A stretch of 64,000 nt of DNA from Malachius bipustulatus (GCA_910589415.1 OU342633.1:41794210-41858209); one strand, 5' to 3'; positions 22,743 to 35,772 are shown, counted from the stretch's first letter. Numbers and translations are program-made. The notes: generated from the sequence alone by a model not told the origin.

Positions 22743-25700
22743 CATGAGGTATGGTAATTAATATTTGCAAACAAAGCTCGCATTTGCATAACTTGAACTA
22801 GTACGAAGTATCTACAAAATATACATGCAAACAATTAACGATTCCGAATGAGCAGAATCGCTCACTAAATTGATGGTGCAGTTTTGGACTCGGCCTTGCA
22901 AAAAAAAACCCGAGACCAAGGTCAATACTGATCCTGAAGCAACATTACCAAAATCAAGACTCCACTCCCAAAATCAAGACCCATGCTAAAATGATAATGA
23001 TAAACCCGATATTTTGTCATAATAAGGAAAACAAAGTTTATCGTTTATCTTGTCTGGCGTCCTTTTTCACTGAAAACTTCAAATCTACGAAAAACTTTTG
23101 TTATTTCGTTCGTAACGGATAGGACTGCCAAGTCAGTCATTCGCGAAAACGAAGATACGAAGATTTTCAGACTTCCAATCTGAATCCAAAAGATTACAGT
23201 GACACAAAAGCTCACACGTCATCTTTTAAAAATCACACCTTGTTTTTTTTTTTAAATGCCTTTTTTGACAGGAAGGGTCAAGTTTTTCAGCCCCCTGCTA
23301 TAGTTACAGACCTGGATCAAGACTTGCTTTTGGTCTTGCTTTTGCTCATCACTGACACGTTCAAGCAAGTTACCTTTTCTATTATTTTTTCTCAAACGAC
23401 AGGACTGAAAAGACTGCCATTCTGTATCCAAAAGGTTTAGAGCGGCACAAAAGCTCACACGTCACCTTTAAAAACCTCATCGTGGTGGTGTTTTTTTTTT
23501 TTTTTAGTTGACCGCTCTTCAGCTTGTAATATCTTTTAATTTCATTTGAAACCTACAGTGAGTCCACGTATTTCAATAAAAAAATATTTCAAATAAGTAC
23601 AAGCAGCGGTAGCACATTTTGTTGCCCTAACAAAGTTTTTTGTTTTTCTGCGCAGTCGCATAAATCTGAAACGACTTCAGGTGTTTCAGGTGTTTCAGAT
23701 CAAAATGCTGGTGTTGGTTCACGTAATGGACAGCTGAATGGAAGATTGTGACATTACAAAGGTTTCGTGTCACAGCCGCGTAACTGGTGATGCTGAATAA
23801 TAAACCAGATGCATGAGGTGCAAGACTTGATGCCTTCCAACTCCGGGAAAAATCAAAATTTTAACATTAAAAACATTGAGCAGGAATAAGTGCATATGAC
23901 ATTATTTTTGTTTTTCCCCTTCAAAAGAAAGTTACGTGCAACGAATATTCAAGGTAATATGCACACGATATTTTTGTGGCACGTACTTTGAATATTGCAA
24001 TCTAAAAAGCGTGAAATTGAGTTTGTTTTCCGCGCAAAAAAGTATTTTGAATATCAAAGTAAAAACCACAAAGGCAGGAAATTACGACTCCACTGTACGA
24101 CAAAGCTTAAATCAGCAAATTTCTTTCTATTCGGTATGACAATCCTAATTTTTTTATTTACCATTAATTTCCAATGAAACTTTACAATGCAGTGTTCGTA
24201 CTCAATAACAATGCACTTCAAAGAGCGGAGTGCATTCACTATGATGGGACGCAATGAAATAACATGAAAAATAATGGCTTCATGAGTGGATTAATGATGG
24301 AGTAAACCGAAAATAAATTGCAGGATTCCACGTATGCTGCAGACGAGCATAAATTGCCGCAAAAATGATTTGCTGGTATGGAAGATAATAATTAAATTTG
24401 CTGCAGCTTTATGAATATGAATACCGATCAGGTCGACAATAAGAGCAAAAATTCTTTTATGTATATTAAATTTCGTCATGTTTGTTGTTCGGTTTTATTA
24501 AAATTAAAACTTATAAATTGAATTTGAATCTGCGAAAATTAAATTAATAAGCACATTTACTCGTCATAACAACATAGTTCATAACTTGCCGCACTCAAAA
24601 CTCGATATGTGATGGTTGTCGTTTACCAAAAGCGTAGGTAATAAAAGTCAAGTTTTTTGGCATTTAAATCATTTTTGAGTCTTTGAAATGTTTAATGAAG
24701 TTTACCTTGAAAACTGTTCAAGCCTTCATGTTAAAGAAAAGTGGATATCAAAGAACTATAAGCTAGGGACATTAAAAACAAAACAACATTGGTCCTTCGA
24801 GCCTGATGATTGTAAGGTTATGATCACCACTGCAGGTTAGAACGAAGAAAGCAAAATGCAAAACTCTTTCATATACGAATTTCTTTAAAAATACGCCAAT
24901 TTGAACCTAATCCAAGGATGGATATAAATCTGGTTTCAACAATGAATCGTTTATTCATTGAATCCGCTCGTTATTCGCAAGATAATTATTATTCAACGTT
25001 TTATAGGAGTGTAATTTACTCCTAAAGTGCTTCTTGTAAGTACAGGCATCTGGATCTTAATTTGAAACATCCAACCATTTAATAAATTAATCCACTTATG
25101 AAAATTAATGGAAGCTTTACAACGTATTCTATAATAAATTGTGAACTGGTTACAAGAATTCTAGTTTTACAATGGCTGCGATGGTACCATGTTGCTGTTA
25201 ATAATTAATAATTATAGAGCATACATCCATGATGAAATGACATCATATATGATGTTAGATTTTTATCGCATGGCCCTTTTGATGGTTCTTGCAGTAGGTG
25301 ATTTTCCCAACGAAGATCATAAACATTTAAGAATCGATTCCGGGAAAACCAGAAAGTAGCTACTTCACCAACATACTTTACTTGAAAGTAGAAGGTAAGA
25401 GGTAAGAGTAAAATATTTATTTATGACTTAGCACCATTAGGACCTGAAATAAATGATGTTGAGTGAAGTCTTAGCATTTTTAAATTTTCTTTAAAAAAAT
25501 TGGATGATTCCTGGGATGGGATGATTCCTGAAGTCCGTCTCTAGGGCGCCATATAAGCTCTGACCACAGATCAGGTAAAATAAATTTGCCACAAAAATAA
25601 GATTAGCATGTTTGGAAATATTTTCAAGCCTTGAAAAACCCTCAGGCTCCTTTCAGTTTCCCACACAACAAAACCTGTCGACTAATATTATGCAACAGAC

Positions 25701-26395
25701 TTTTCTTGAAAGACGAAGACGAGGAAACATCGAAGTTTGAAATTTTACTTTATTCAGTTGTCGCTAGATCGAGTAATTCGGACATATTTTCCATGACCCA
25801 ACGTTCTTTTATAATATATGAGATAGAAGGTATTTCATACAATGAGCAGTGTAAAGAATAAAATTATCATTAAGTTTTCCTTCTACATATTAATTTTCCT
25901 GGGAGCTATGGGGTAGGTTTTATCTCCCATAGACCTTCCCTTGAAATGGATGGTATAATGTATCGGCCGCATTTATCTACATCCAAGGGAAGAGATTACT
26001 GGAAAGGAGCGTTCTGCAAGTCACTCCTCACTGGAAAACTGTGGTGGTTGTTTCCAGTTAATAGTCTAGTCTCGGATCCTGATAGTTTGAGAAGGGTTAT
26101 CCTGCATGTATCCTCCGTGTATTTTTATTCCAGCACACAGAATAATTACTAAAAACTCCACACGACACCTCCGGGTCAGTTGCTTCGCAAATATTAAAGA
26201 CGAGCTTCACATAATTCATAAAGTAAATCTCAAACCAGCAAAAGGTATGATAAACTCACATAAATTCACATATTGATTAAAAGATACTTATTGACACTAA
26301 AAGATAATAGCTGAAATCAATCTTGCCCAAAATTCCGAAGGCGTCAAAAGTAGTCCTGTACGGAGGTTAGGTTACAGTTAATTTGATTCCAAAGT
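22743..26395. other. Intergenic DNA, one local duplication
   Basis: The segment near 23160-23240 (ending ACAAAAGCTCACACGTCATC) recurs at 23405-23490 (ACAAAAGCTCACACGTCACC), a direct duplication about 240 bases apart with diverged sequence. AGGTGTTTC occurs in tandem near 23680. Short open frames at 23936-24254 overlap on both strands and are not supported as genes. Confidence 0.45.
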
Positions 26396-26439
26396 TTTTT
26401 TTATCTTCTATCTAGAGAAATTAAAAAATAGTCATTTTT

Positions 26440-26660
26440 CAGAAAATTTAAATGACCGCCATTTTGAAACGGCTCGGTCTATTTTTCTCAAATGAAATAC
26501 TAGAGAGTACTTAAGAATATTTCAATCCTACAAGAATTTAGGTCCCCTAGATTGAAAACTGCGACCTGAAATGATACCACAAGAACCGTTTTTTTTTTAA
26601 TTTTGAAGAGACACCCTGTGACGCGCTTGAGGAATCTTTTTCAACAAAAATGCAAGGTTA
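26440..26660. repeat. Dispersed repeat, copy 1 of 3
   Basis: Shares with 28230-28450 and 28865-29085 the ordered landmarks GCCGCCATTTTGAAACGGCT, CCCCTAGATTGAAAACTGCG, GATACCACAAGAACCG and GACACCCTGT. It is non-coding and ends at the CACCCTGT motif that recurs in the foldback elements. Confidence 0.8.
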
Positions 26661-27889
26661 TCCAAAAGTTTCTCAATATCGCCAAATTCCGTTCTATCCA
26701 GTAAAGGCATGAAAGGCAGGTAAATTTATGTATCAAGCACAGATTTGGACCAATCCGTATATTTCGTGCACTGCTATAAACCGAACGTTTTGTCTTTTAT
26801 TCCAATTTTACACAAATTTCATCGGTAATTTGGTCTTTGAAGTGAGCAAGTACTACAAGAACATACGTATTTTTGCAGTCAATGACACACCTTGAATATC
26901 GTGCACGTTTCGATTCCAGGATGTATGAAAAGATTGTCGTATCAGCTTCTTCGTGAGTAGAGGAAATAAATCGATATTCGGTGGAAAATTAATTAGCTTT
27001 ATACACTCTAATATTTTTAAATTTAAATTTTGAATCATTGGAATACTCGTAAGCTTGAGGAGACAAAAAATCGGTCAATTGTTGCTTTTTGAATAGTGAA
27101 TGGATGAAGAGATATCACTGCTACAGTTAAATTTTTGAGTGATTGTCAATGACACGATTTATTGTGCCCCTTTGCAAGGCTCTACATCTCATATGGTAGT
27201 GGTCCATGATTACGTCAACTCTTTCAGCAACTCTTTCAGCATTGAATGGGAATTTGAAAAAAAGATATAATCTTGTTCTCTTTGATAAGTTTTTTTGAGT
27301 AGCAGTGCTTTTTCTGGCAACGTGGTGCGCTCTGAGCCAACGAAATCGAAATTAATCGCCCTCGAGCACTGTCTTGCGGAAAAATCCATAAAAAATTAAC
27401 AAATTATCCTACCAAAAAAGTTAAATATTCTCCGTGATCGCGATATTCAGATCTATAAGATTTGCAGAAAGTACTTTTAGATTAGGTCTTGATAAAAAAG
27501 AATTACAGTAGGTTAGATATACCTCATGTCTAAAACATTAAGTTACTTTTCAGAAGCGCAATTTTTAGCGTATGGTCTCCAATTATTTAACTCCTTGCTT
27601 TAAGGAATTTTCAATAATAAAAAAACCTTCTTGCGCATCAATCGCAGAAATAGTGTATTTTTATGCGATTCAATTATGAATATTTTCACCGCTTTTTAAA
27701 TGGAATTTCTGAAATTTTCCATAGTCAGGTCATATTAGCGTAGTGGTTTACTGAGAAAATTTCATTTAGTTTGGACACGTGCCTTAGAATGGATTTTTAA
27801 ATTTAACAAAATAAAAAAAAAATTGGCAAATTTATTTTTTTTCCTTTTCCTGTGTCCGCCACTGGCTAACTTTACTTAAAAAATACTAT

Positions 27890-29180
27890 TCTTTACACTA
27901 CCTTTAATAAATTCGCAAAAAGTGAAAGGTGAATTTTGAAAACCGAAAATTTGAAATTTTAGAGGAATAAACATCATGTTAAAACTGTCTACTGGAAAAA
28001 CTTCAGCTCAATTCCTTCAAAAAAGGCTAATAAACGGTTATAGAAATTTAGCCATTTTTACCCTTTTCCTACCCACGCCACTGGCTTATTAATGAAAAAT
28101 ATGCAAATTTTACTGCATTAACTCAAATTTAAAATAATTTTCTTCCAATCGTGTTAATTTGGTTTAAATTTGTTTTTCTAACTTGCTTATAGGTAGGTAG
28201 GTATAGGGGTTCAAATTTTGGCAATTTTTTCTAAAATTGAAAAGGCCGCCATTTTGAAACGGCTCGATTTTACTCAAATACAAAACCAGACGCTCCTTGC
28301 GGCTATCTTACTCATAAAAAAATTTCAGCCCCCTAGATTGAAAACTGCGACCAGAAACCGTGCCTCATAGACGGTTTTTGTTTTTAATTTGGAGGGACAC
28401 CCTGTAGAAGTAACGCAGCTTTAGGAATTTTTTTTTACGAAAATCAAATGTCATTTCGAAGTTTCACAAGGGTAAAAAATTTCGTTCACTAATCCTTAAA
28501 TATGAAGCTACAGTAGCGGTTTTAAAATTTTACAGAAATAAACATCATATGAAAAAAATATTAATATCTCCGTCATTTTTCTTATTTACTTCTTGAAACT
28601 TTTAAGGGTTAAAGGATATTAGTGTACTTACCTACTGTGAAAATTTCAGTTCAATGTCTTTAAAAATGAACTCATAAACGGTTATAGAAATTTAGACATT
28701 TTTACCCTTTTCCTACCCACGCCACTGGCTTATTAATATAAATAATGCCAATTTTATTGCTTTAATTAAAATTTCAAATAGTTTTCTTCCAATCTTGTTA
28801 ATTTTATTTCAAATTTTTATTGCCATCTTGCTCATACAGGGGCTCAAAAAATAGCAAGTTTTCAAAAAATTCAAATGGCTGCCATTTTGAAACGGCTTGG
28901 CCGATTTTGCTCAAGTGCAATACCAGACCACTCCTTGTGGATATCTTACTCCCACAAAAATTTCAGCCTCCTAGATTGAAAACTGCGACCTGAAATGATA
29001 CCACAAGAACCGGATTGCGGGAATTTTGAAGGGACACCCTGTAGAAGTGACTCGACTTTTGGAAATTTTTTCAATGAAAATCTAACATCGTTCCAACGTT
29101 TTAAAAGGATCCAAAATTTCGTTCACTAATATTTAAAGATAAAGCTACAGGAGCGTTTTGAAAATCGAAATTTCGCGTTT
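27890..29180. repeat. Tandem duplication of a ~644-base repeat unit
   Basis: Two diverged units lie head to tail: GTTATAGAAATTTAG starts at 28037 and again at 28681, 644 bases apart. Each unit contains TTTTTACCCTTTTCCTACCC, CACGCCACTGGCTTATTAAT, GCCATTTTGAAACGGCT, CTAGATTGAAAACTGCGACC, GGACACCCTGTAGAAG and AATTTCGTTCACTAAT. A more decayed relative with TGTCCGCCACTGGCTAAC lies just upstream, near 27855. No coding capacity is seen. Confidence 0.8.
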
Positions 29181-29188
29181 TTGGAGAA

Positions 29189-29210
29189 ATATATATATAT
29201 ATATATATAT
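29189..29210. repeat. (AT)11 microsatellite
   Basis: A pure AT run directly after the repeat block. It is followed about 200 bases later by a 13-base poly(C) at 29412-29424. Confidence 0.95.
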
Positions 29211-29547
29211 CGTGGGCAGGTGAATTATGGAAAACCACTTTTTCGTAATCTGGGGGTCATGATCGGTGGACATTTGATGAGTTTGGGTGATTTTCGAAAA
29301 GTGATGTCGTCCTCAATAGTGTATTTTTTGTTAAAAAATACACTAAAAATAATAGTTATTGTATTGTATTAAAATGTTAAAAATCATTTTTGGGGTAGTT
29401 TTTACATTTTACCCCCCCCCCCCCAACTAGGGACTTTTGCAGTTTTTACGGTGGGGGATAATTTAAATTTATTCCGTGCAGCTTCCAATTTTTTAGTGCA
29501 AACGAAAATCATAATGTGAGGCTTTGTGGACTCTACTATGACTACCA

Positions 29548-29605
29548 GGACGCCAATTCTCGAGTTCGTGAGAGTCGATTCTCACGAACTCTATAATTGC
29601 CGTCC
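29548..29605. repeat. 58-base palindrome, fused terminal repeats
   Basis: The left arm has GGACGCCAATTCTCGAGTTC and GTGAGA, then GTCGAT, then TCTCACGAACTC and an inverted AATTGCCGTCC end. The arms are nearly exact inverted copies. The same right-end sequence occurs alone at 37284-37309, so the arm is a dispersed sequence. It is best read as two terminal inverted repeats joined after loss of an interior. Confidence 0.8.
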
Positions 29606-30689
29606 AGAGGGGGTAAAGAAAGTCGATCTTTTTATACAAGTCAAACGCCAGTCATCAGATGGCGGATTGTTTAAAGATAATAAGCTGAACTTGATGAATT
29701 GCTAAGATGAATCTGCACGCCGAAATTCAATTTTCTTTGTCAAACTAAAAAATTATTAAAAAGTATTTTTCCGAACGTTGAAGAGAGATTGAAATAATCC
29801 CTAACAGTAATTTTTTAAGAGGGGTACCGGAGCATTTTAATCGTTTAAAAATTGTATTAGTTACTTAATATTATGAGCTTTACTTTTTGCGATTATAATT
29901 ATTATTATATTTGAACGTTCAATGATTTTTATTAGCATCAGATGTTAACTAAAAATGAAAAATATCCATATAAACAGGTCTAAGTCTATAAGGATTTAGT
30001 AGTAATAGGCCACGTAAATCTAAACAAACCCTAATAAACTAACATTTACAGTAAATCTAATAAAAGAGTAAATCGAACTATAGGTGTCTATCCATTAGTA
30101 ACATAATCTGCTAATTTCTGTAACGGGTATTACAATAATTATAAACATTAGTAACAATATCTGTAACAATAATAATTATCGATTACACACACATTAATTT
30201 AATCTATTTAGATAACAGTAGGTACTATAGAGACCCCATAAATCTTCACGGTTTTTCTTTATGTGCCGTTGATTTTATAAAAAAAGGTTTATAGAAATTT
30301 TATTACATTTTTCAAATTTAGCGATAAAAATGGTTCCCTTTATGGAGTCGCAATAGTACCTACATAATATAAATAAATCTAAACTATAAGTACATAATAA
30401 TAATATACAATAGATATAAATATTTTAAAGTTTGGTAATAATTATGTGCAATCTAAATCTAAAATACAGGAAAAGATAAGTGACTACCCCAATGTGGTCT
30501 TTTATTACAGGAAGCAAAGCACCACACTAATTAATTTTTTAAAAGGAAACAACTATAGGTTGAATTATAAAAAATACTTTATAATATAATTATGAAGTGT
30601 CCCTGCAAACTCCAGAACTTTTTTTTCGAATACCCGCGTCTATAGGACGTAATACCACGATCCGATCAGGCATGCTCATATCTTATTAA
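29606..30689. other. Very AT-rich intergenic DNA
   Basis: Dominated by TAATA/AATAAT words; no gene or structure recognised. Confidence 0.55.
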
Positions 30690-31020
30690 TCAACGAACTA
30701 ACGTGATTATCCGTCGAAATGGAAAACTCATGCAGGGCCTCGGAAAACCAATGAGCGCCGTCAAAGGCGCGCTACGGCAGGACAAGGCAGCGCCAGCGAG
30801 TGCCTCCTCCCCGGCCGGCCCGATAATTGATTCGGGGGGCCCACGGCCAGGTAGATACGCCACGCCGGGAGGAAATTACATTTACTTTGTTAAATACCGC
30901 CACCCAGCTACCTCAATCACGGCTCTGATCGTTGATAATTTTGTTGCAAAATCGCCCGTCCCTTTCACGGCCCCACGTTTCAAAATAAACTGCGGCCTTA
31001 ATGACATTCCCTTGTGACAG
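30690..31020. other. GC-rich island, possible conserved element or exon
   Basis: Composition rises abruptly (CCCCGGCCGGCCCGATAATT, GGGGGCCCACGGCCAGG). A plus-strand frame without an ATG at its left edge runs 30703-31017 for 104 codons (Pro-, Ala- and Gly-rich, then GGNYIYFVKYRHPATSITAL). I recognise no domain and see no convincing splice sites. It could be a conserved non-coding regulatory block or an exon; neither is shown. Confidence 0.3.
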
Positions 31021-31129
31021 ACTCGCTTTTAGTGGAGTAGAATTGAATATTACGACCCACTTTATACACATTAGTAAATAAATTTTCAGTAGGTATTAGG
31101 TATATTCCGCTGATAGTTTTTTTTTCAAA

Positions 31130-31555
31130 TACAGGTGTCCCTTTTTAATTGAACACCTTGAATAACTTTCACAGATGATGCTGATTGAAAAAAAAGTTTC
31201 GAAGAAAAGTTGTACTGTTTGAAGGGGGAAATCCAACTCCCTCAAAACTTTTACCTTGGAAGAACCATCACCTTTTTTTTTCAAAAGGAAAACTCATATT
31301 TTTCGGTTGGGCAATCGGTTGCAAGTAAAAAATAATGTTTTGTCAGAAATTCGTGCAACCGATTTTCCACAAGAAAAATTAGGGTTTCCATTTGTAAAAA
31401 AAAAAACAAAATTGACGGTTCATCCAAGGTCAAAGTTTTGAGCACATCGGATTTCGCCTTTAAAACTGTGCAATTTCTGTTCGAAATTTTTTTTCAATCA
31501 GCATCACCTGCAAAAGCTATTCAAGGTGATCAATAATTAAAATGAGACACCCTTT
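31130..31555. mobile_element. Foldback element H
   Basis: A 426-base inverted repeat. Left-arm landmarks are GGTGTCCCTTTTTAATTGA, CACCTTGAATAACTTT and GATGCTGATTGAAAAAAAA. The right arm has their inverses TTTTTTTTCAATCAGCATCA, TATTCAAGGTGATCAATAA and AATGAGACACCC. The inner pair ATCGGTTGCA (about 31315) and TGCAACCGAT (about 31354) flanks the centre. Non-coding; frames at 31096-31441 are read-through of the arms. Confidence 0.85.
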
Positions 31556-31619
31556 GTTCAATAATTAATTTTGAAATAATTCCAAAAAGATCTTTCAGAA
31601 AGATAAAAAATCAATTCTG

Positions 31620-32150
31620 GCGCTCATGACGACTTTAAACTTCGAAAACCTCACCTCCAACCCATCGCATCATCTCCCGCCTATGATTAAATACAGCCCC
31701 AGAATTAATAGCCGATTTGATTTATTACGAACTTTAATTCCCTCCCGGGCCGAGATAAGATCCCGGCGCCCGCGAGTTCCAGCACTTCCAGCGCCAGCGC
31801 CAGCATCAGCAAACTGAGGAATATCTCTCTCCACCTCCCCCCTTCCCCCACCTCCCGTCTTTCCCGCGGGCCCCGATCCCGTCTTAAACTTGTTGGGTGG
31901 CGGTAAAAACTCTCCGAGGAAGAATGTTTGATCGATAGTCGTCCTCTATACGCGTCGTGACGCCCGTCCCGTCATCAGCCGGAAATCCGGTACGTCTCGA
32001 CAAGAACCATCAAAGTGTCTTATCGTAAAAAGCGAGCAACGGGGGAGTCCCTGATCGGGTCTTGTCTGGCCTTGTCTCCTCGTAAAGTCCTGCATGAATC
32101 TCCATCCCGATCGCGCCGGGATCCGGAAAAGGGTACATGATGACGTTTTG
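31620..32150. other. GC-rich islands, possible regulatory DNA
   Basis: Blocks such as CCTCCCGGGCCGAGATAAGA, TTTCCCGCGGGCCCCGATCC and CGATCGCGCCGGGATCCGGA stand out from the AT-rich background. GATAAG (GATA-factor-like) lies within the first. A 63-codon frame at 31626-31817 ends in low-complexity Pro/Ala. No gene is supported. Confidence 0.3.
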
Positions 32151-32328
32151 TGGATTATTCTCTTTTCATCTGGTCAGTGATTTTGGAGTGTTACACCTAA
32201 AAAAACGCGCAATCTCTCAAAGAGTTTAAAAGGTGCCTGGTAATCATTTCATTTATTTAAATAGACTTTAGCTATTGGAGATACTAAGAGCTGAAACTAG
32301 CAAAAAAAAAAAAATGAAATCGATATTA

Positions 32329-32450
32329 ATTCCGGGCTGTTTTGCCTGGTCCATGGAGATTTACACCGATCGTTTCGTCTACAACTGCGGTAAACATTTC
32401 TTCCACATCACTTCCACTGGTGACGTCATATCCCCTCCATCCTAGCAACA
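32329..32450. repeat. Half copy of the K-type foldback
   Basis: Starts ATTCCGGGCTGTTTTGCC and continues CCATGGAGATTTACACCGAT, CGTTTCGTCTACAACTG and GGTAAACAT. This matches the left half of the element at 58624-58804. The inverted right half is absent. Confidence 0.75.
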
Positions 32451-35400
32451 GTCGATCTCGGATCTTAAATAGATCTCGATCATGCAGATCTAACGCCGGA
32501 TTCTAAGTCTGGGCGTCAGCAATAAATCTGGCTCGGTAATCGATGACATCTTCGGAGAGATCGACCGTTGCCAAAACTGAGATAGCTAGTGAAGGGGATA
32601 TAAACCGTTACCGGACCATCAGTGTTAACAGTAGCGCTAGTAGCTTGAATTTACTACAGAAAGAAACAAAATATACAGGTCGTCAGAAAAAACTTATATC
32701 TCTTGACTCTTTGAAGCTTAAGCTTTCCACAACAGCAAAAAACTGCTTGGGCTGTTTAACACATGACAATGTGCTTCACACGCCTTTGGGTGGAAAAATA
32801 AGCAAGTTCGGGGAATTCCCAGGCTTCAAGCTATGAAGTCTAAAGTTGAGGCAAAAAATCTAAGAAAAGGGCTGCAGCTAAAGATCACAACATGACTCAA
32901 AACCCCCACTTTTTTATAAATTATCAATAGAACAAGTACTAGCACCCCTTGCAACATTTAACTTTTATGTTCAAATATAGTCACCCTGTTAAAATAAACT
33001 CATTGTAAAAGAATTGAATTTTCTATATCATGGCAAAAGAACAACAAACTAAACCACAACTCCAATTAATCATGCTCAATATAGCTTATCATCACGTAAC
33101 CTAATTCCCAAATCCCAATACACATCCCGATTCCGGAAAGTCTACACCAACAATTCCAGCATCTACTTACCAGTCTAGCTTGAGGCTGGGATAGAGAGTG
33201 ACAGCCATGTGGAGTCCCGGACGCCCGGCTGGGGGCACCTGCAATCACAAGGGTACATCAGTCTGCCGTTCCATTACTGACAGGATGGGAAGCGGTCAGG
33301 GAACAGAACGGGACAACGGGATGAGGATCAGAATTAAGCTCGGAGCTTCCAATCGGGACGAGTAACTCAATTATGCAAATAGCTGCGGACATCACTCACC
33401 AGTCACCAGTCACGCAGTCACCACTAGGTAAACGTTTCAATAATTGCCAGTTACACAACGAAGAGGACACATTTGATATTGGTTCTTGTCAAATTATTTT
33501 CGCTCAAATCACATTTATCTGCCGAATAAAAACGTAAGCAAGAAAATTAGTTTTCCGAGCAAGAGCAATTGTACGTTGCTTGTTCTACGTCCTCTCCAGT
33601 TCAAAATAAGTCCTGTTGTAAAGTATTTGTCTCGCTATAAAGACTCTCACACATCTATTACTTTTATTGCTGTCCATAAAACTGGAATCCTAGCACCAGG
33701 ACCATAACTTCCGCAATCTTCCACCATTCCACTAGTATTATTACTACCACTACTAGCGTGATTCTCGTTCAAATAAAGTCGATTCCATCATCATAAGCGG
33801 CAGATTGATCAGGAGATATCTCCCGTAATTCCAGTTTCTCGGGGCCATCAGTTTATCCCTTTCGATTCCAATCATTTGACAGGTAAGAACTTCGCATCGA
33901 ATGACAATTCCGCGTCGTGCCTCATACCGTTTTTACACATCAGGTACTGATGGGTAAAGATCTACGCCATAAGAGGTTTAGTTGCATTTGGAGAACTTTC
34001 AGTTCTATTTTTAGTCTTCATTCTTCCTGAATCTTTACTAAATAATATAGCAACTGTTCGATGTTGATGTTCTCAAAAAATGTCGAAGCAAATTCGTTCC
34101 TCGTGTTTCGTCGTGTTTTGATAATTGACCAAAGCGTCTGTCAATCAAAAAGCTTGGACTCTCGGATTTCAGACTCAAGTGCACTGACGACAAATCATAT
34201 CTATTCTTGGGTTGTAGAGGTAGGCTATTCTTGTAAGCGATCTTCCTTTTTCATCCTGTTCGTTTCAGTCGAGCTTTTTGAAATTGGACGGCTGAACGAG
34301 TTAACTTTCAGCAGTTATAAAATTCTTTACAGCAAGTATGTAAAACTGAAAATAGGAAGGTATCTCCTTGAATAAGTGAAGACTTGTTTGAACCATTCTT
34401 TGGATAGTTAAAATGGTTAAAGTTTAAGATAGTCCGACTACGGGAGTGTGTAATAAAGAATTACTAGTGAGAGTGAAATTACTTATCTTTCATAGTAGTA
34501 CTAGTACTAGTACCTACCACTCGTAAAAGTGCATGATAAAAATTATAAACCTCGTCACAGACAATAGGCTAACCGAGCAGATTATAATTTAACGATTTGG
34601 AACGACTGGAGCGCGAAACTTCCCAGCATATAAGTTCTGGTTAAAAGGAAAGTTACTGTTTGAAGTTCTCACCAAGTTCTTGCTTCCTTTAATTAAAGCG
34701 AATAGTGCCAGAGTGCTGGACTCCGTAACATAAACCTGAACATTCATAGTTTAACTTTTTAACAATATCCCCTCTGTTTAAATCCTATTTCAGTGAAGCA
34801 GTTTTTTCATCTTCTTTTTCATTATTTGTTTTCATTATTTAAAAGCACGCCCAGATTTTGTTTCAATTACGAGAAGGTTAAAGGTGTGTGTTTCACATAT
34901 TATAAATCTGCGAAGGTATAAATGAAGGACACCTACCTACCTAGTAAATAATACCTACGTATTAGGTAAAGGTAAGTACGCACCGATGAAACCGCATAGA
35001 TAGAATCCAGCTTTAATATTGGATCGAATTTCTTGCTTTGTATCTATTTTTTCCTATTGTGCGATATAGTATTAGCCAAGACCCTGGCGCACCTAGAGGC
35101 GGTTGTAGTTTAATTTCAATAGGTACGATGAATGGCGAAAAAATATGTAATAATAATACTTTACGTCCGCAGCAGCTAGAGTGCTGGTGCTGGTGGAAGA
35201 ATATCAAGGAGCACTTGATCTGAATCTGAAAGGTATCATTGAACTTTGCGTCATCGGGACCTCAGAACGCCCACTTCTCAAACAAACCGAGTCACGAAGA
35301 GAGCAGCAGCAGCTCTAGGTTTCCGTTTGTTGTAACAACAATAATGTGTAGAGGTGTGCTCTACTATTATGGTTCATTCGAGAATTGTGTAACATTATTT

Positions 35401-35575
35401 TGTGTTCTTTGTTGTTAGGTATTTTAGCAATCAAGTCATGGAGATTAATTAATGGACACGAGGAAGTATAGCTAGAAAAAGTCTTCTTGTCTCTTGTGCC
35501 AGTTTCGTTTCACAAATCTTAATCAGTTCATTATTTTTTGTGAACTGAAACCTTCTTTAGCCCAGTTTCTGTTTG
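32451..35575. other. Intergenic DNA without recognised genes
   Basis: Includes a plus-strand frame of 97 codons at 32543-32836 and a 104-codon frame at 34061-34375, neither recognised. A lone GTCACCCTGTTAAAA near 32981 is probably an old element end. Tandem CACCAGT/CACGCAGT words lie near 33400-33425. Confidence 0.4.
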
Positions 35576-35581
35576 AACAGA

Positions 35582-35640
35582 CTGTCACGGCAAACCGTCA
35601 CGTCAAATCGTCACGAAAACGTCACGATGTGACGGAATCC
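35582..35640 (+). repeat. Short CGTCACG repeat cluster
   Basis: TGTCACGG opens a run containing three CGTCACG words about 10-13 bases apart and then an inverted GTGACGG. It lies directly upstream of the 5S-like sequence and may be the start of the same element; LTRs often begin TGT. Confidence 0.5.
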
Positions 35641-35677
35641 TTCCTATCCTAAAAGCAGCATCACGTTTTAATTAAGG

Positions 35678-35772
35678 CAACCTTCGTTCCGATCACCGAA
35701 CCTAAGCAACTTCAGAAGTGGCTGGTATTTGAATGGGTGACCGCCTGGAAATACCATGCACCCTTCTGTAGT
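35678..35772 (+). pseudogene. 5S-rRNA-derived sequence
   Basis: The segment TCCGATCACCGAACCTAAGC is followed at the correct spacing by GGTATTTGAATGGGTGACCG and CCTGGAAATACC. These match the middle and 3' part of animal 5S rRNA (TCCGATCACCGAA, AAGCA, GGTTAGTACTTAGATGGG-like, GACCGC, TGGGAACACC), including the internal Pol III control region. The 5' third of 5S and the closing acceptor-like stem are missing, and many bases differ. It is therefore a derived copy, as in the head of 5S-type (SINE3-like) elements, and not a functional rRNA gene. It sits between the CGTCACG cluster and an inverted repeat carrying a tRNA-His 3'-end sequence. Confidence 0.75.

Noticed and set aside
35678..35772. Functional 5S rRNA gene
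   Set aside because: The 5' third and closing stem are missing and many conserved bases differ; it is a derived sequence.
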